DNA of 64,000 bases from Halobellus captivus (GCF_007655485.1 NZ_VJXQ01000001.1:505452-569451), one strand, 5' to 3'. Positions 9,698 through 17,661 are shown, counted from the stretch's first letter. Notes: a model not told the origin generated them from the sequence alone. A program made the numbers and translations.

Positions 9698-9991
9698 TCA
9701 GTCGTCGGTGTTGCGCTCATCCAGTCGGTCCGTGAGCCACGCGTAGTGCGTCTCGACGCCGTCGACACCGGCGTCCGTGAGCCGGTAGACGTCGTGAATC
9801 CCCTCGGTTTCGCACGCGATGAGCCCCCGGTTGACGAGTGCGTCGAGGCTGCCGTAGAACGATTGGGGATCGAGCCGCGTCCCGTAGTGTCGTTCGAGCG
9901 CCGTCTTGAGCTTCTGCCCGCGGAGCGTTCCCGCCCCGTAGAGCAGCGCACACAGATCCCGCCGTCGACCGCTCTGGAGCCACCGCGACAT
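9698..9991 (-). CDS. PadR-like winged-helix regulator
   Basis: A 97-residue winged-helix protein. The pattern LYGAGTLRGQKLKTALE, followed by a recognition-helix segment SFYGSLDALVNRGLI and a wing ending in YRLTDAG, is typical of PadR-like transcription factors in haloarchaea. The ATG at 9991 removes an unlikely N-terminal extension. Its target is not evident. Confidence 0.8.
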   Translation of the reverse strand: MSRWLQSGRRRDLCALLYGAGTLRGQKLKTALERHYGTRLDPQSFYGSLDALVNRGLIACETEGIHDVYRLTDAGVDGVETHYAWLTDRLDERNTDD

Positions 9992-10138
9992 TACCGGTGG
10001 ATTGGACTCGGCGACCACGTCGGTTTCGCTTTCGTTCTATGCCGAACTGATTTCGTGGACTCCCCCATCAAAGCGCTACCGTCGATCGGCTCGCGATCGA
10101 ACCGGTACCTTCGACTGCCCCGCCGTCAAATCGCGGGT

Positions 10139-10414
10139 ATGAGCGAGACCGAGACGACCGCGAACGGGATCACTGCGCGCTACCGCGAGACCGAGACCGA
10201 GCGGCTGCTCACCTTCGATCGAGACGGTCGGACGGCGGCAATCGCACAGAACATCGACGGATACGCGATGTTGAAAGTACGTCCGACGGCCGACGGCGAC
10301 GAGCTCGAACGCTATTACGGGTTCGATATGGCGCTGGATCACGCCGCGGAACTCCTCGCCGTCTCGCCGCACGACCTGCCGGTTCCGGAGGCGGCCGCCG
10401 ATATGGGAATGTGA
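10139..10414 (+). CDS. Conserved haloarchaeal hypothetical protein
   Basis: A 91-residue acidic protein with an N-terminal beta-rich half (TARYRETETERLLTF) and a C-terminal helical segment. I recognise no catalytic motif. Codon use and composition match neighbouring core genes. It is divergent from the PadR-like gene. Confidence 0.7.
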   Translation: MSETETTANGITARYRETETERLLTFDRDGRTAAIAQNIDGYAMLKVRPTADGDELERYYGFDMALDHAAELLAVSPHDLPVPEAAADMGM

Positions 10415-10541
10415 CCGCCAGCGCGTAGTCGCCCGAGGACGGTGCCAGTCGCCAGCTACCACCGGATCGTAATTCGCCAGCACCGCACTGCGACTTGCTA
10501 TTAACCGCGGAACCGCTGTCTGCTATCAACTGCCCCACCGT

Positions 10542-11243
10542 TCAGTCGCGACGCCAGTAGAACCGCGGTCCCAGACAGAGGTACGCGAGCGACAGGAACA
10601 GGAGACCGTAGGCGAACCCCTCGCCGATCGTCCCGACGAGCTGCTCGCCCATCCGCCCGGCGAGAATAATCGCCGCGGCTTGGACGAGGCCCATCACGAG
10701 CGCGTCCTGCGCGTGGAGGTCCGGGTACGTGATCGGCGCGAGCATCAGCGCCGCAAGGAGATACACCAGCGGAACCAGCACGATCGGGCTCGTGAACCCC
10801 GCCAGCACGCTCGCACCGATGATCGTCGCCGCGAGCGTCGTCTGGACGCCCTCCGTCTCCGCCGCGTCGCTGTCGTAGGCCGTGTAGAGGCCGAGGCGGG
10901 TCACGGCGGCGGCGACGAAGAGCGCGCCGCCCGCGACCGCGACGAGGCCCGGGGGACCGGCGAGCCCCCACGCATCCGCGACGGCCATCGTCACCAAGAG
11001 CGCGGGGGCGACGCCGAAGGACGCGACGTCGGCGAGCGAATCCAGATAGGGTCCGACGTCGGTGCCGCCGCGCCGCCGCGCCACGACGCCGTCGAGAGCG
11101 TCCGCGATAGCGGCTATCAGTAGTATCCGAGCGGCGAGTTCGACGTCGACGGTGGCGGCGACGGCGGCGACGAACCCGAGTGCGGCGTTCGAGACGGTCA
11201 CCGCATCGGCGAGTCCCACTCGGCCGACGAACCGCGGCATCAT
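10542..11243 (-). CDS. pssA: CDP-alcohol phosphatidyltransferase, archaetidylserine-synthase-like
   Basis: A 233-residue membrane enzyme that transfers a polar alcohol to a CDP-activated archaeal lipid. The family motif is complete: DALDGVVARRRGGTDVG followed by YLDSLADVASFG, supplying the four metal-binding aspartates. The form and haloarchaeal context fit the archaetidylserine synthase that supports archaeosortase-dependent protein lipidation. The gene name is an inference; another head group such as inositol phosphate or glycerol phosphate is possible. Confidence 0.82.
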   Translation of the reverse strand: MMPRFVGRVGLADAVTVSNAALGFVAAVAATVDVELAARILLIAAIADALDGVVARRRGGTDVGPYLDSLADVASFGVAPALLVTMAVADAWGLAGPPGLVAVAGGALFVAAAVTRLGLYTAYDSDAAETEGVQTTLAATIIGASVLAGFTSPIVLVPLVYLLAALMLAPITYPDLHAQDALVMGLVQAAAIILAGRMGEQLVGTIGEGFAYGLLFLSLAYLCLGPRFYWRRD

Positions 11244-11325
11244 ATCACGGCGAACTCGGAGGACGGGTTTACCTCTTTACATCCGGATCGGACCACATTT
11301 AGCGCTCGCACTCGGAGCACCGACT

Positions 11326-11784
11326 ATGACAGGGCAGCGAGTCGCGAGAGACGGACGGTTCTCGCGTCGGCGGTTGCTCGGCGGACTCGCCGCGGCCGCG
11401 ACGACGGGGCTCGCGGGGTGTACTACGTCGAGCGCAGACGGTGACGGTGGCGACGACTACGACATCGGGATGACCGCGTCCGCGTTCACGCCGACGGAAT
11501 TCACGATCAGCGTGGGCGAAACGGTCGTCTGGCGGAACACGAGTTCGCGCGGTCACACCGTCACCGCCTACGACTCGGGGATTCCCGAGGACGCCGAGTT
11601 CTTCGCCAGCGGCGGCTACGAATCGACCGAGGGGGCCCGCGAAGCGTTTCGATCGGAGTTCGGCGGCTCGATCGACAGCGGCGCGACCTGGTCGCACTCC
11701 TTCGAGGTCCCGGGCGAGTACGAGTACTTCTGCATCCCGCACGAGCAGGGCGGGATGGTCGGAACGATCGTCGTCGAAGCGTAG
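11326..11784 (+). CDS. Halocyanin-type blue copper protein, Tat lipoprotein
   Basis: A 152-residue electron carrier expected on the outer face of the membrane. The N-terminus has a twin-arginine signal (SRRRLLGGLAAA) ending in a lipobox-like LAGC at about residue 35. The plastocyanin-like domain carries copper ligands His in RGHTV, Cys and His in YFCIPHE, and Met in GGMVG. It could donate electrons to the terminal oxidase. Its stop codon is inside the first unit of a 27-bp tandem repeat. Confidence 0.92.
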   Translation: MTGQRVARDGRFSRRRLLGGLAAAATTGLAGCTTSSADGDGGDDYDIGMTASAFTPTEFTISVGETVVWRNTSSRGHTVTAYDSGIPEDAEFFASGGYESTEGAREAFRSEFGGSIDSGATWSHSFEVPGEYEYFCIPHEQGGMVGTIVVEA

Positions 11785-11854
11785 TCGGCGGCGATCGGTG
11801 TCGAAGCGTAGTCGGCGGCGGTCGGTGTCGAAGCGTAGTCGGCGGCGGTCGGTA
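11774..11854. repeat. Three tandem 27-bp repeats over the halocyanin stop codon
   Basis: Three consecutive 27-bp units begin at 11774, 11801 and 11828. Units 2 and 3 differ from unit 1 by a single internal base plus the last base of unit 3. The unit contains the last codons and the stop of halocyanin, so each copy repeats an in-frame TAG. A fourth partial unit follows. This looks like recent slippage duplication. Confidence 0.9.
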
Positions 11855-11973
11855 TCGAAACGGAAGCGAACGTGGCTGGTCTTGGAGCGGCGGCGACATC
11901 AGTGACGAGCCATCGGCTCGGCGGTTGCGGCGCGCTGAAAAAACGGGTCGTTTTCGGGTCGTCTGCGACCGAA

Positions 11974-12618
11974 TCAGGCGTCGTCAACCGCGACGTCTTC
12001 CTCGTCGACGTCGACGGCGGCCTCTTCCTCGGCGGCGACCTCTTCGGGTCGCGCTTCGAGGGTGAGCTTCTGGACCTCGACGCGGCGCAGCGGGTAGATC
12101 GTCTTCGCCTCGCCGTAGATCGCCGAGGAGAGCCGTCCCTCGATGACGCTGTCGACGAGTTCGTCGAAGGTCCGCTCGGCGGCGGCTTCCTCGACGAGGT
12201 CGATCATCACACGTCGGATCGCCTTCTCTTGGCTGCGGTCGGCCTTCTTGGTCGTGAAGGCGACGGGCTGGAGCTGGACGCGGTAATCGTCCGTCGTCAG
12301 CACCGTGATCGCGACGTCGACCTTCGAGGCCCCGCGTCGGACGAGGCTGCGAACGTAGTCGCGGGCGAGTTCGTGCTTGACGAACTCGGTGTAGGCCGCG
12401 TCGCTCGTGACCTCGTTCACCTTGAAGGTGAGCTTCGTGTTGTTCTCGCCCTGGTCGCCGGTGATGTCGCCGAGGGTGACCTCGACGGTTCGGCCGTCGA
12501 CCTTCTCGGGCTCGTCCGCGAAGGTCGAGCCGAGTTCCGTTCGGTCGAACTGTTCCGGTGCGATGAGGGTGTACCATCGCTTTCCGCGCTTCTGCTTCGA
12601 AACTGATCGTTCACTCAT
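11974..12618 (-). CDS. rps3ae: 30S ribosomal protein eS1 (S3Ae)
   Basis: A 214-residue small-subunit ribosomal protein. The N-terminal KRWYTLIAPEQFDRTELG segment and the internal ARDYVRSLVRRG motif are typical of eS1. The C-terminus is a short acidic tail, usual for haloarchaea. Its ATG overlaps the stop of pcc1 (ATGA), so translation of the two is probably coupled. Confidence 0.96.
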   Translation of the reverse strand: MSERSVSKQKRGKRWYTLIAPEQFDRTELGSTFADEPEKVDGRTVEVTLGDITGDQGENNTKLTFKVNEVTSDAAYTEFVKHELARDYVRSLVRRGASKVDVAITVLTTDDYRVQLQPVAFTTKKADRSQEKAIRRVMIDLVEEAAAERTFDELVDSVIEGRLSSAIYGEAKTIYPLRRVEVQKLTLEARPEEVAAEEEAAVDVDEEDVAVDDA

Positions 12619-12908
12619 AGTATGTGTGTCTGTGTCGTCTCGACGATGGCGTCTGCCACCGTCAGGTTGACCACGGTGTCGTCCACCGTGGACTGCAGCC
12701 CGCCGGTCGTCCCGCGGGAGATCCGCGTCACGAGGGTGTCGCCCTCGATGCGCATCGCCATCGAGTCGGTGTTGTCGGGGCGGAGCGCCGCCGCCACCGT
12801 CTCGGCGTCGGCGTGCGTCGTCCGCAGGCGGGCCGTCCGCGACTCGCACTCGCGAGCCGCAGACGTCGGATGTGCGTTCGGTTCGGTGTCTGTGCTGTCG
12901 TCGGTCAT
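12615..12908 (-). CDS. pcc1: KEOPS complex subunit Pcc1
   Basis: A 97-residue protein of the tRNA threonylcarbamoyladenosine (t6A) pathway; Pcc1 dimerises the KEOPS complex. The core contains the family-like pattern AAALRPDN, then a strand with TLVTRISRGTTGGLQSTVDD. It overlaps its neighbours on both sides by four bases within the rps15 to rps3ae operon, an arrangement I recall from other haloarchaea. Confidence 0.88.
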   Translation of the reverse strand: MTDDSTDTEPNAHPTSAARECESRTARLRTTHADAETVAAALRPDNTDSMAMRIEGDTLVTRISRGTTGGLQSTVDDTVVNLTVADAIVETTQTHIL

Positions 12909-14227
12909 CTCGTTGCCTCCCGTATCGCGGCGATGACGTCGGCGTCCTCCGCGTCGCCGTCGAAACGTACCACTGCGCCAGTCGCGTCACCGGACCACGC
13001 CGACGTCGCCGTCGAAAACTCCGTCGCGATCGCCGACGCGGCCGCGGCGGCGCCCGAATCGCGAGCGGACAGCGCGGCGACGCCGTCGCCGAGCGCGATC
13101 ACCAGCGGCTCCGGCGATCGGTAGTCGCGGGCGAGTCGAGCGAGCGTTCGCAACCGCCCGCGGGTGACGCCGCTACCACGGTCCGAGCTCTCGTCGCCAA
13201 CGTCGCCGCGGACGACGAAGACGCCGTCGTATCGGCCGGTGTGTGCCGTTTGAAGCGCTCCGTGAACGGATGTCGCGTGTGTGCGCCACGCGTCAAGCGC
13301 GGCGGAGCGGCCGCCGTGTCCGAGCGCCAGCGCGACGCCGACGCCGGGACGCTCGCTCGCGACGGCGTTCAGCACGTCGGCGAAACCGCCGAGCGTCGTC
13401 ATCGGCCCGTCCGGCGTCGCGTACGGGCGAAGAACCCGTTCGACTGCCGTCGCGGCGTGCGTCGTCGCTTCACCGTCGCCAGCGACGGCGAGCGCGACGA
13501 GCGAGGCGATCGATCGCTGCGCCGTCTCGTCCAGCGTATCCGGCGCATCGGATGTATCCGGTGCGTCGGACACGTCGGATACGTCCGGTGCGTCGGATGC
13601 GTCAGACTCCTCCGATACGTCCGACTCGCCCAGTACCGCGTCGAATTCGGATGCGACAGCCTCTCTGTCACCCGAAAAGGGCGCGTGCACGAGCGTCGAG
13701 TGGACCAGTCCGTCGACGACGTCGTCGACGGGGACCGCCACTCCCGCACGGTGCACGAGCGCGCCGGAATCGACGGCGCTCTCCACGAGCGATCCGGCGG
13801 TCGACGCCGGGTGTTCGCCCGCGGCGAGGACGCCAGCGAGTGCGAGCACCGGATCGACGCCGAATTCGCGCGTCTGTTCTGCGACGTCGCCCGCGTCGGT
13901 GCGGGCGAGCGTCGCTGCGATCTCGTACGCGCGACGGCTCGCAGATGCTCCGTCGGGGGCGATCGTCACGTCCGCTGTGGGAAGGCCCGATCCGACCGCC
14001 GCGAGAACGCCGTCGTCGGCCGCCGGTTCGTCCGCGCCGAGCGATGCGACGCGGACCTGAAACGGCACGCCGACCTGTCGGAGTCCGCGGGCGAGTAACC
14101 CGCTGGCTGCCAGCGAGTCGCCGTCGGCTGCGGAGACGACGCGGACGAACGAAGCCGTACCGAGGGTGTGTGCGACACTCTCGGCGGGGGCATTCGCGTC
14201 GGCGGTGGTGTCGGATCGAGATGCCAT
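12905..14227 (-). CDS. DHH-superfamily (RecJ-like) protein with degenerate motif I
   Basis: A 440-residue protein placed between rps15 and pcc1, where haloarchaea usually carry a RecJ-like DHH protein. The N-terminal AADGDSLAASGLLARGL resembles DHH motif I but lacks the first Asp, and I see no canonical DHH triad. The C-terminal third has a glycine/histidine-rich region (LGHGGRSAALDAWR) compatible with a DHHA1 domain. An Asp/Ser repeat tract of about 35 residues (DASDAPDVSDVSDAP) is inserted near residue 205. Nuclease activity is doubtful by eye. Confidence 0.7.
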   Translation of the reverse strand: MASRSDTTADANAPAESVAHTLGTASFVRVVSAADGDSLAASGLLARGLRQVGVPFQVRVASLGADEPAADDGVLAAVGSGLPTADVTIAPDGASASRRAYEIAATLARTDAGDVAEQTREFGVDPVLALAGVLAAGEHPASTAGSLVESAVDSGALVHRAGVAVPVDDVVDGLVHSTLVHAPFSGDREAVASEFDAVLGESDVSEESDASDAPDVSDVSDAPDTSDAPDTLDETAQRSIASLVALAVAGDGEATTHAATAVERVLRPYATPDGPMTTLGGFADVLNAVASERPGVGVALALGHGGRSAALDAWRTHATSVHGALQTAHTGRYDGVFVVRGDVGDESSDRGSGVTRGRLRTLARLARDYRSPEPLVIALGDGVAALSARDSGAAAAASAIATEFSTATSAWSGDATGAVVRFDGDAEDADVIAAIREATR

Positions 14228-14242
14228 CTTGGCGTAGGGGGC

Positions 14243-14710
14243 TTACTCTTCGAGGAGTTTGACCGCGAGGTCGAACGTGTACGTGAAGTTCTCGTCGAGG
14301 GCGTCGCCGCGGTAGTAGTCCACGAGGCGACGGATCTTCGACTCGGTGTTCTGCAGGGCGCGCTTGTTCTGCATGTCCTGCTGGTTCTCGTTGACGTGGC
14401 GGCGGAGGCGCACGGCGCGCTTCATCAGGTTCCGGAGGTCTTCGGGAATTTCCGGGGCCGCGTCGTTCTCCTCGAGGATCGTGGTGACCTTCTTGTCGGT
14501 CGCGACTTTGACGTCGGGGACGGGAACGCCCTTGACGCCTTCGTCACGGAGCTTCAGACCGATCTGGCTCGGGTCGTGACCCTGCTCTGCGAGTTCGACG
14601 ACGCGCGCTTCGATGTCGTCGGAATCGACGTCACTCCACTCCGGGGGTTCGTCTGCCACCGGCTTGTCCGAACCGGACGAGCCGCGGCGGCGGGTGTGCA
14701 TTCGTGCCAT
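14243..14710 (-). CDS. rps15: 30S ribosomal protein uS15
   Basis: A 155-residue archaeal-type uS15, first gene of the operon with the DHH protein, pcc1 and rps3ae. The N-terminal MARMHTRRRGSSGS motif is diagnostic, and the C-terminal NTESKIRRLVDYYR helix is conserved. The ATG at 14708-14710 was chosen by the MARMH start; the longer upstream frame is not family-like. Confidence 0.97.
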   Translation of the reverse strand: MARMHTRRRGSSGSDKPVADEPPEWSDVDSDDIEARVVELAEQGHDPSQIGLKLRDEGVKGVPVPDVKVATDKKVTTILEENDAAPEIPEDLRNLMKRAVRLRRHVNENQQDMQNKRALQNTESKIRRLVDYYRGDALDENFTYTFDLAVKLLEE

Positions 14711-14948
14711 TGTTTTCAAATTGGAACGGCACAGACCGCAGAATACGCGATGTGATGCGGCCGAGCGTGTCGGCGGCATCGCACTTCCGCAATCCCGAGC
14801 CGCGCGAACGCGGCGAGTCAGATTTGCGGCCGTGCTGTTCCCGTCTACGACCATCAGTGTCAGCGACAAAAGGATTCCGACACGCGACCGACGTTCGGCA
14901 AGTCGAAGCCCTTAAGAGCGAAAACGGAATACGAAAGGTTGCGTACGA

Positions 14949-15020
14949 GGGCTCGTAGATCAGGGGTAGATCACTCCCTTGGCATGGGAGAGGCCGCGGG
15001 TTCAAATCCCGCCGAGTCCA
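14949..15020 (+). tRNA. tRNA-Ala (anticodon GGC), provirus integration target
   Basis: The 72 bases fold as a complete cloverleaf. A 7-bp acceptor stem GGGCTCG pairs with CGAGTCC (one G-U), with a discriminator A at 15020. The anticodon stem CTCCC/GGGAG encloses the loop TTGGCAT, giving anticodon GGC. The T arm is GCGGG-TTCAAAT-CCCGC. A TTAAG element about 40 bases upstream (near 14911) is a plausible promoter. The 3' end from 15008 is the left copy of the attachment repeat, so integration leaves the tRNA gene intact. No CCA is encoded. Confidence 0.97.
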
Positions 15021-15022
15021 TT
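15008..15022. repeat. attL core, 15-bp direct repeat
   Basis: CCCGCCGAGTCCATT covers the 3' half of the tRNA-Ala T stem and acceptor strand plus two bases beyond the gene. The identical 15 bases occur at 34872-34886 in the same orientation. On the element side the sequence continues into the zinc-finger reading frame. Confidence 0.92.
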
Positions 15023-15268
15023 TCTAAAACCGCTCATAACCAGGGAGCCGAAGGTAGCGGTAGACGGTCTGAAAGCAACGATTTCGACCGATTAGATTCT
15101 GAGACGACTCCCTCACGAAAGAGAGTCCGTTCTGAATCGAAACGCGGGTCGCCGCCGTCCGGCGGTCGCGTCAGGGAGTGGCGGCCGATCTGCAAGTACT
15201 GTGGAATGCCGATCGACCACTCAGGACAGCGCTGTATGGCGCTTGACGACGGGGTGTGTCGACCTTGA
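15008..15268 (+). CDS. C-terminal part of att-split zinc-finger protein
   Basis: In the integrated state this frame has no usable start of its own; upstream it runs into the tRNA gene. It encodes a Ser/Arg/Pro-rich linker and a C-terminal zinc-finger-like motif C-x2-C-x10-C-x7-C with His in between (CKYCGMPIDHSGQRCM). Joined at the 15-bp repeat to the frame that starts at 34785, it forms one 115-residue protein in the circular form (29 codons from the right end plus 86 from here). Its stop overlaps the GTG start of the SWIM gene at 15256. The role is unknown; DNA binding in recombination or regulation is a guess from context. Confidence 0.7.
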   Translation, partial: PAESISKTAHNQGAEGSGRRSESNDFDRLDSETTPSRKRVRSESKRGSPPSGGRVREWRPICKYCGMPIDHSGQRCMALDDGVCRP

Positions 15269-15843
15269 GCATCCAGCCGCAGGGCTGGCAGCCTAGTGAC
15301 GACCTTCCGGATCGACTCGGCGGGCCGTCGACGCTGTCGATGCCCGACGACTGGACGCTGTCGACGCCGTGGCAGCGTGCTCAGAAGGAAGCCGACCGAG
15401 GAGGCCCGATCAACGACGCCGAGCGTATGGTCTATCTCAGCGGCTCAGAGAGCCCGCACAGAGTCACGTTCGCACTGCGGGGTCGAACCCTCGTTGTTGA
15501 CTGCGACTGCAAGGCGCACCGCTTCAACGACGGCTGGTGCTCCCACGTCGCCAGTCTGTGGTGGCAGTGGACGCGCGGCGCGATCTCGGTCCATCATCTC
15601 GACACTGGCAGGGACTACCCAGCTCCACCAGCTTGGCTTTGCCTCGACGAGACGACCGACCCCGACGAATTCGACGAACTCACTCCTGCGGAACTTGACG
15701 CCTATCTCACGTGCCACGTTGCCGACGTCGGCGTCTGTGAGTACGCTCGATTCACGGACCGAGCACACGGCACGCTGACGAATCTTCTCAGCCGAGCACA
15801 GGACACACTCGGAGGTGATGAGCGCCCAGGCTCACGCGCGTAG
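15256..15843 (+). CDS. SWIM zinc-finger protein
   Basis: A 195-residue protein with a SWIM motif, CDCKAHRFNDGWCSH (C-x-C-x9-C-x-H), at about residues 80-95. SWIM domains bind DNA or proteins and occur in recombination-linked and transposase-linked proteins. The GTG start at 15256 overlaps the end of the split zinc-finger gene. In the excised circle it would therefore be the third gene of the integrase operon. In the lysogen it has no obvious promoter except read-through from the tRNA gene. Confidence 0.85.
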   Translation: MSTLSIQPQGWQPSDDLPDRLGGPSTLSMPDDWTLSTPWQRAQKEADRGGPINDAERMVYLSGSESPHRVTFALRGRTLVVDCDCKAHRFNDGWCSHVASLWWQWTRGAISVHHLDTGRDYPAPPAWLCLDETTDPDEFDELTPAELDAYLTCHVADVGVCEYARFTDRAHGTLTNLLSRAQDTLGGDERPGSRA

Positions 15844-15903
15844 GCCCGAGCGCGCGATAACCTCTCTCGGAGCATACCGGGGGGGCGTACTAATGTACTG
15901 CAA

Positions 15904-15940
15904 AATCCGCCGCCGTGTGCGTATTACGCGGCGTCGGATT
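15904..15940. promoter_or_regulatory. Large inverted repeat upstream of the RHH/winged-helix regulator
   Basis: Arms AATCCGCCGCCG (15904-15915) and CGGCGTCGGATT (15929-15940) match at 11 of 12 positions around a 13-base centre. It lies 28 bases before the ATG at 15969, directly upstream of an A/T-rich stretch (AAATTTAACC) that could be the TATA region. This fits an autoregulatory operator. A transcription terminator for the SWIM gene is the alternative. Confidence 0.6.
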
Positions 15941-15968
15941 GTACTAACAAATTTAACCAAACCGACAA

Positions 15969-16370
15969 ATGCCACGACTTCAGGAAGCCGACGAACGAGC
16001 AACGATCACCGTCCGCGTCGATGCGGATCTGAAAGACCAGTACAAGAGCCGAGTTGACAGTATGAGCGACGATCTCCGCGAGCACGTCCGCGAGGTTGTC
16101 GAAGGTGACGAAAACGACCCGACCGCCGTCATAGAGGATGACGTTCTGCGCAACGGCTACCAGGCGCTCCTTTCCGCGGCCGACGTCCACGACGTCAACG
16201 GCCGACGGCTCGACGTCGACACTGCAACGTCAGCGATTGCCGAACGGACCCGAGTCCCCGGCAACGCCGTGCGGGATCGCGTGCTTCGACCACTCGAACA
16301 GCTTGGTTTCGTGAAACCGCGGTGGGGCAGTATCGTTATTCTGCGTCCGGAGGAGGCCGTAGATGTCTGA
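15969..16370 (+). CDS. Ribbon-helix-helix plus winged-helix regulator
   Basis: A 133-residue protein. Residues about 8-45 (ERATITVRVDADLKDQYKS) look like a ribbon-helix-helix DNA-binding unit. The C-terminal 60 residues (TATSAIAERTRVPGNAVRDRVLRPLEQLGFVKPRW) look like a winged helix. It is preceded by a strong inverted repeat and overlaps the next gene by eight bases. It is probably an early regulator of the provirus. Confidence 0.75.
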   Translation: MPRLQEADERATITVRVDADLKDQYKSRVDSMSDDLREHVREVVEGDENDPTAVIEDDVLRNGYQALLSAADVHDVNGRRLDVDTATSAIAERTRVPGNAVRDRVLRPLEQLGFVKPRWGSIVILRPEEAVDV

Positions 16371-16998
16371 AAACGAGGATGCGAGTCCTGGGAGAGAAAA
16401 CTACCAACTTGAAGACGGTCCCAATAAGCTGGGGCCACGCAACGAGGAGCTTGCATTAGTTTGTGATGTTAGGATTGGGAAATTCAAGCTTCAATTCCTG
16501 TGTAGGAACTTGGAGATAGTGAGCAGTCCTAATCGAAAAGTCAGCAGCTTTCGAGAGGATCAACTGACCTATGATCGAAAAAACGGTCACTATCTCCCCT
16601 TTACAGGCACAAGACAATTCTATAGCCAGTGTGACGATTCCCGATCCGATTATACTCAGCCGTTCTTTCGATATCTCAGTATCCTTGAGCCATCTTGCAA
16701 TATCGACCGCCAGTTGAGGTCCATCTTCGTTGACTATCACGCGGTCATCGTCTATGTCAATCCACCACATACCGATGGTCCGTCGCTATCGATTAAAAAT
16801 GTCTGGGTTAAGAGACCAATTACAGATTCCAAGGAGATCCTCACAGACGGCGGACACGATATACTCGAAGACGGGGTAGCTCAATCTTGGGATGATGATA
16901 AGCAAATGACGTACCATAGCCGCCAATTTTTGACCGTCTCGGTGGTCGAAATTCCAGAACATATGCCGCACGTAATCGCGGAGGGAATTATTCGATGA
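16363..16998 (+). CDS. Hypothetical protein, lower-GC accessory gene
   Basis: A 211-residue protein with no motif I recognise. It is soluble and beta-rich, with several aromatic residues, and has no membrane segment. Codon use is clearly more A/T-rich than the flanking viral genes, suggesting separate acquisition. Starts and stops overlap the genes on both sides, so it is translated within the left operon. Confidence 0.6.
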   Translation: MSENEDASPGRENYQLEDGPNKLGPRNEELALVCDVRIGKFKLQFLCRNLEIVSSPNRKVSSFREDQLTYDRKNGHYLPFTGTRQFYSQCDDSRSDYTQPFFRYLSILEPSCNIDRQLRSIFVDYHAVIVYVNPPHTDGPSLSIKNVWVKRPITDSKEILTDGGHDILEDGVAQSWDDDKQMTYHSRQFLTVSVVEIPEHMPHVIAEGIIR

Positions 16999-17258
16999 CG
17001 GCGCTGGCTACTGAAATCGCGCTGAAAGTCGGCTACGGTTTCGTGTTCCTACTGTTCTGGCAGTGGTCCGCTGAACGCCACAAACGCGCTGACCTCGAAA
17101 CCGATCTCTGCGGGGCAATCTACCGCGGTCAGGTCACGACTCGCGACCTCCGACGATCGACTAAACACAAGTCGATCCGACGAGCGCTCGAAAAACAGTC
17201 GCCAGAGGACCGCGAGCGCTTCAACAACACACAACGGCACAGGAGAGGCGGCCGATGA
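16995..17258 (+). CDS. Small membrane-anchored basic protein
   Basis: An 87-residue protein with one N-terminal membrane helix (about residues 6-26, ending FLLFWQWS) and a basic, charged C-terminal part rich in Arg, Lys and Asp. Function unknown. It overlaps the genes before and after by four bases. Confidence 0.6.
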   Translation: MTALATEIALKVGYGFVFLLFWQWSAERHKRADLETDLCGAIYRGQVTTRDLRRSTKHKSIRRALEKQSPEDRERFNNTQRHRRGGR

Positions 17259-17476
17259 ACGGAAGCAAAGTCAAACTCTGGCAGACGGCGAAAGTCCGTA
17301 ACCCGGATCACATAGTCGCACCGTACCCTATCCGACGAAGGAACGAGGACTTCAACGAGTGGCGATGTTCTCAGTGTCTTGAGGACTGGTACGTGAAACC
17401 GTTCGTAACGCCCTCATATTGTCCGTTTTGTGGGAACGAGATTGTAATTGACGAGGAGGGGGATCGATGCGTGTAA
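17255..17476 (+). CDS. Zinc-ribbon protein
   Basis: A 73-residue protein with two CxxC pairs, CSQC and CPFC, about 20 residues apart, forming a zinc ribbon. Zinc ribbons of this size are frequent in haloarchaeal viruses and may bind DNA or partner proteins. No specific function can be given. Confidence 0.7.
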   Translation: MNGSKVKLWQTAKVRNPDHIVAPYPIRRRNEDFNEWRCSQCLEDWYVKPFVTPSYCPFCGNEIVIDEEGDRCV

Positions 17477-17577
17477 CCTTCGCGAGGATCGCCGAGCGCG
17501 CCGATCGCGCCGCACACGACGTGGCGCAGGTACATCTGTCTGAGTTCTGTGGTACGGTCGATCTCTATCCGGAGTAG
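17467..17577 (+). CDS. Very small hypothetical protein
   Basis: A 36-codon frame overlapping the zinc-ribbon gene stop by ten bases and ending before the late promoter region. It is rich in Ala/Arg and has no motif. It is supported only by position in a chain of overlapping genes. Confidence 0.35.
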   Translation: MRVTFARIAERADRAAHDVAQVHLSEFCGTVDLYPE

Positions 17578-17638
17578 ACGAGCCAACCAAGAAGAGTAAT
17601 AAATTAATTATTTACTGTTCTTGGACAATTCTTATTAT

Positions 17639-17661
17639 CAACGGTCGAATATTGGCCGTTG
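17639..17661. promoter_or_regulatory. Inverted repeat in the late-operon promoter region
   Basis: CAACGGTC and GGCCGTTG flank GAATATT and pair at seven of eight positions. The element sits in the only A/T-rich gap (17578-17693) before the long block of structural genes, 33 bases upstream of the ATG at 17694. It is a candidate operator for late-gene control. The surrounding stretch 17597-17640 is very A/T-rich and may hold the core promoter. Confidence 0.5.

Noticed and set aside
13520-13640. Repeated short GC-rich units that look like a CRISPR or tandem array
   Set aside because: The units are irregular and in frame, encoding a Ser/Asp/Ala tract inside the DHH-type protein. There are no spacers or conserved repeats.
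14939-15268. Reading the frame through the tRNA as a normal gene with its own start
   Set aside because: Its first 25 codons are the tRNA gene itself, and the only upstream start is a TTG. The joined att frame explains the coding half better.
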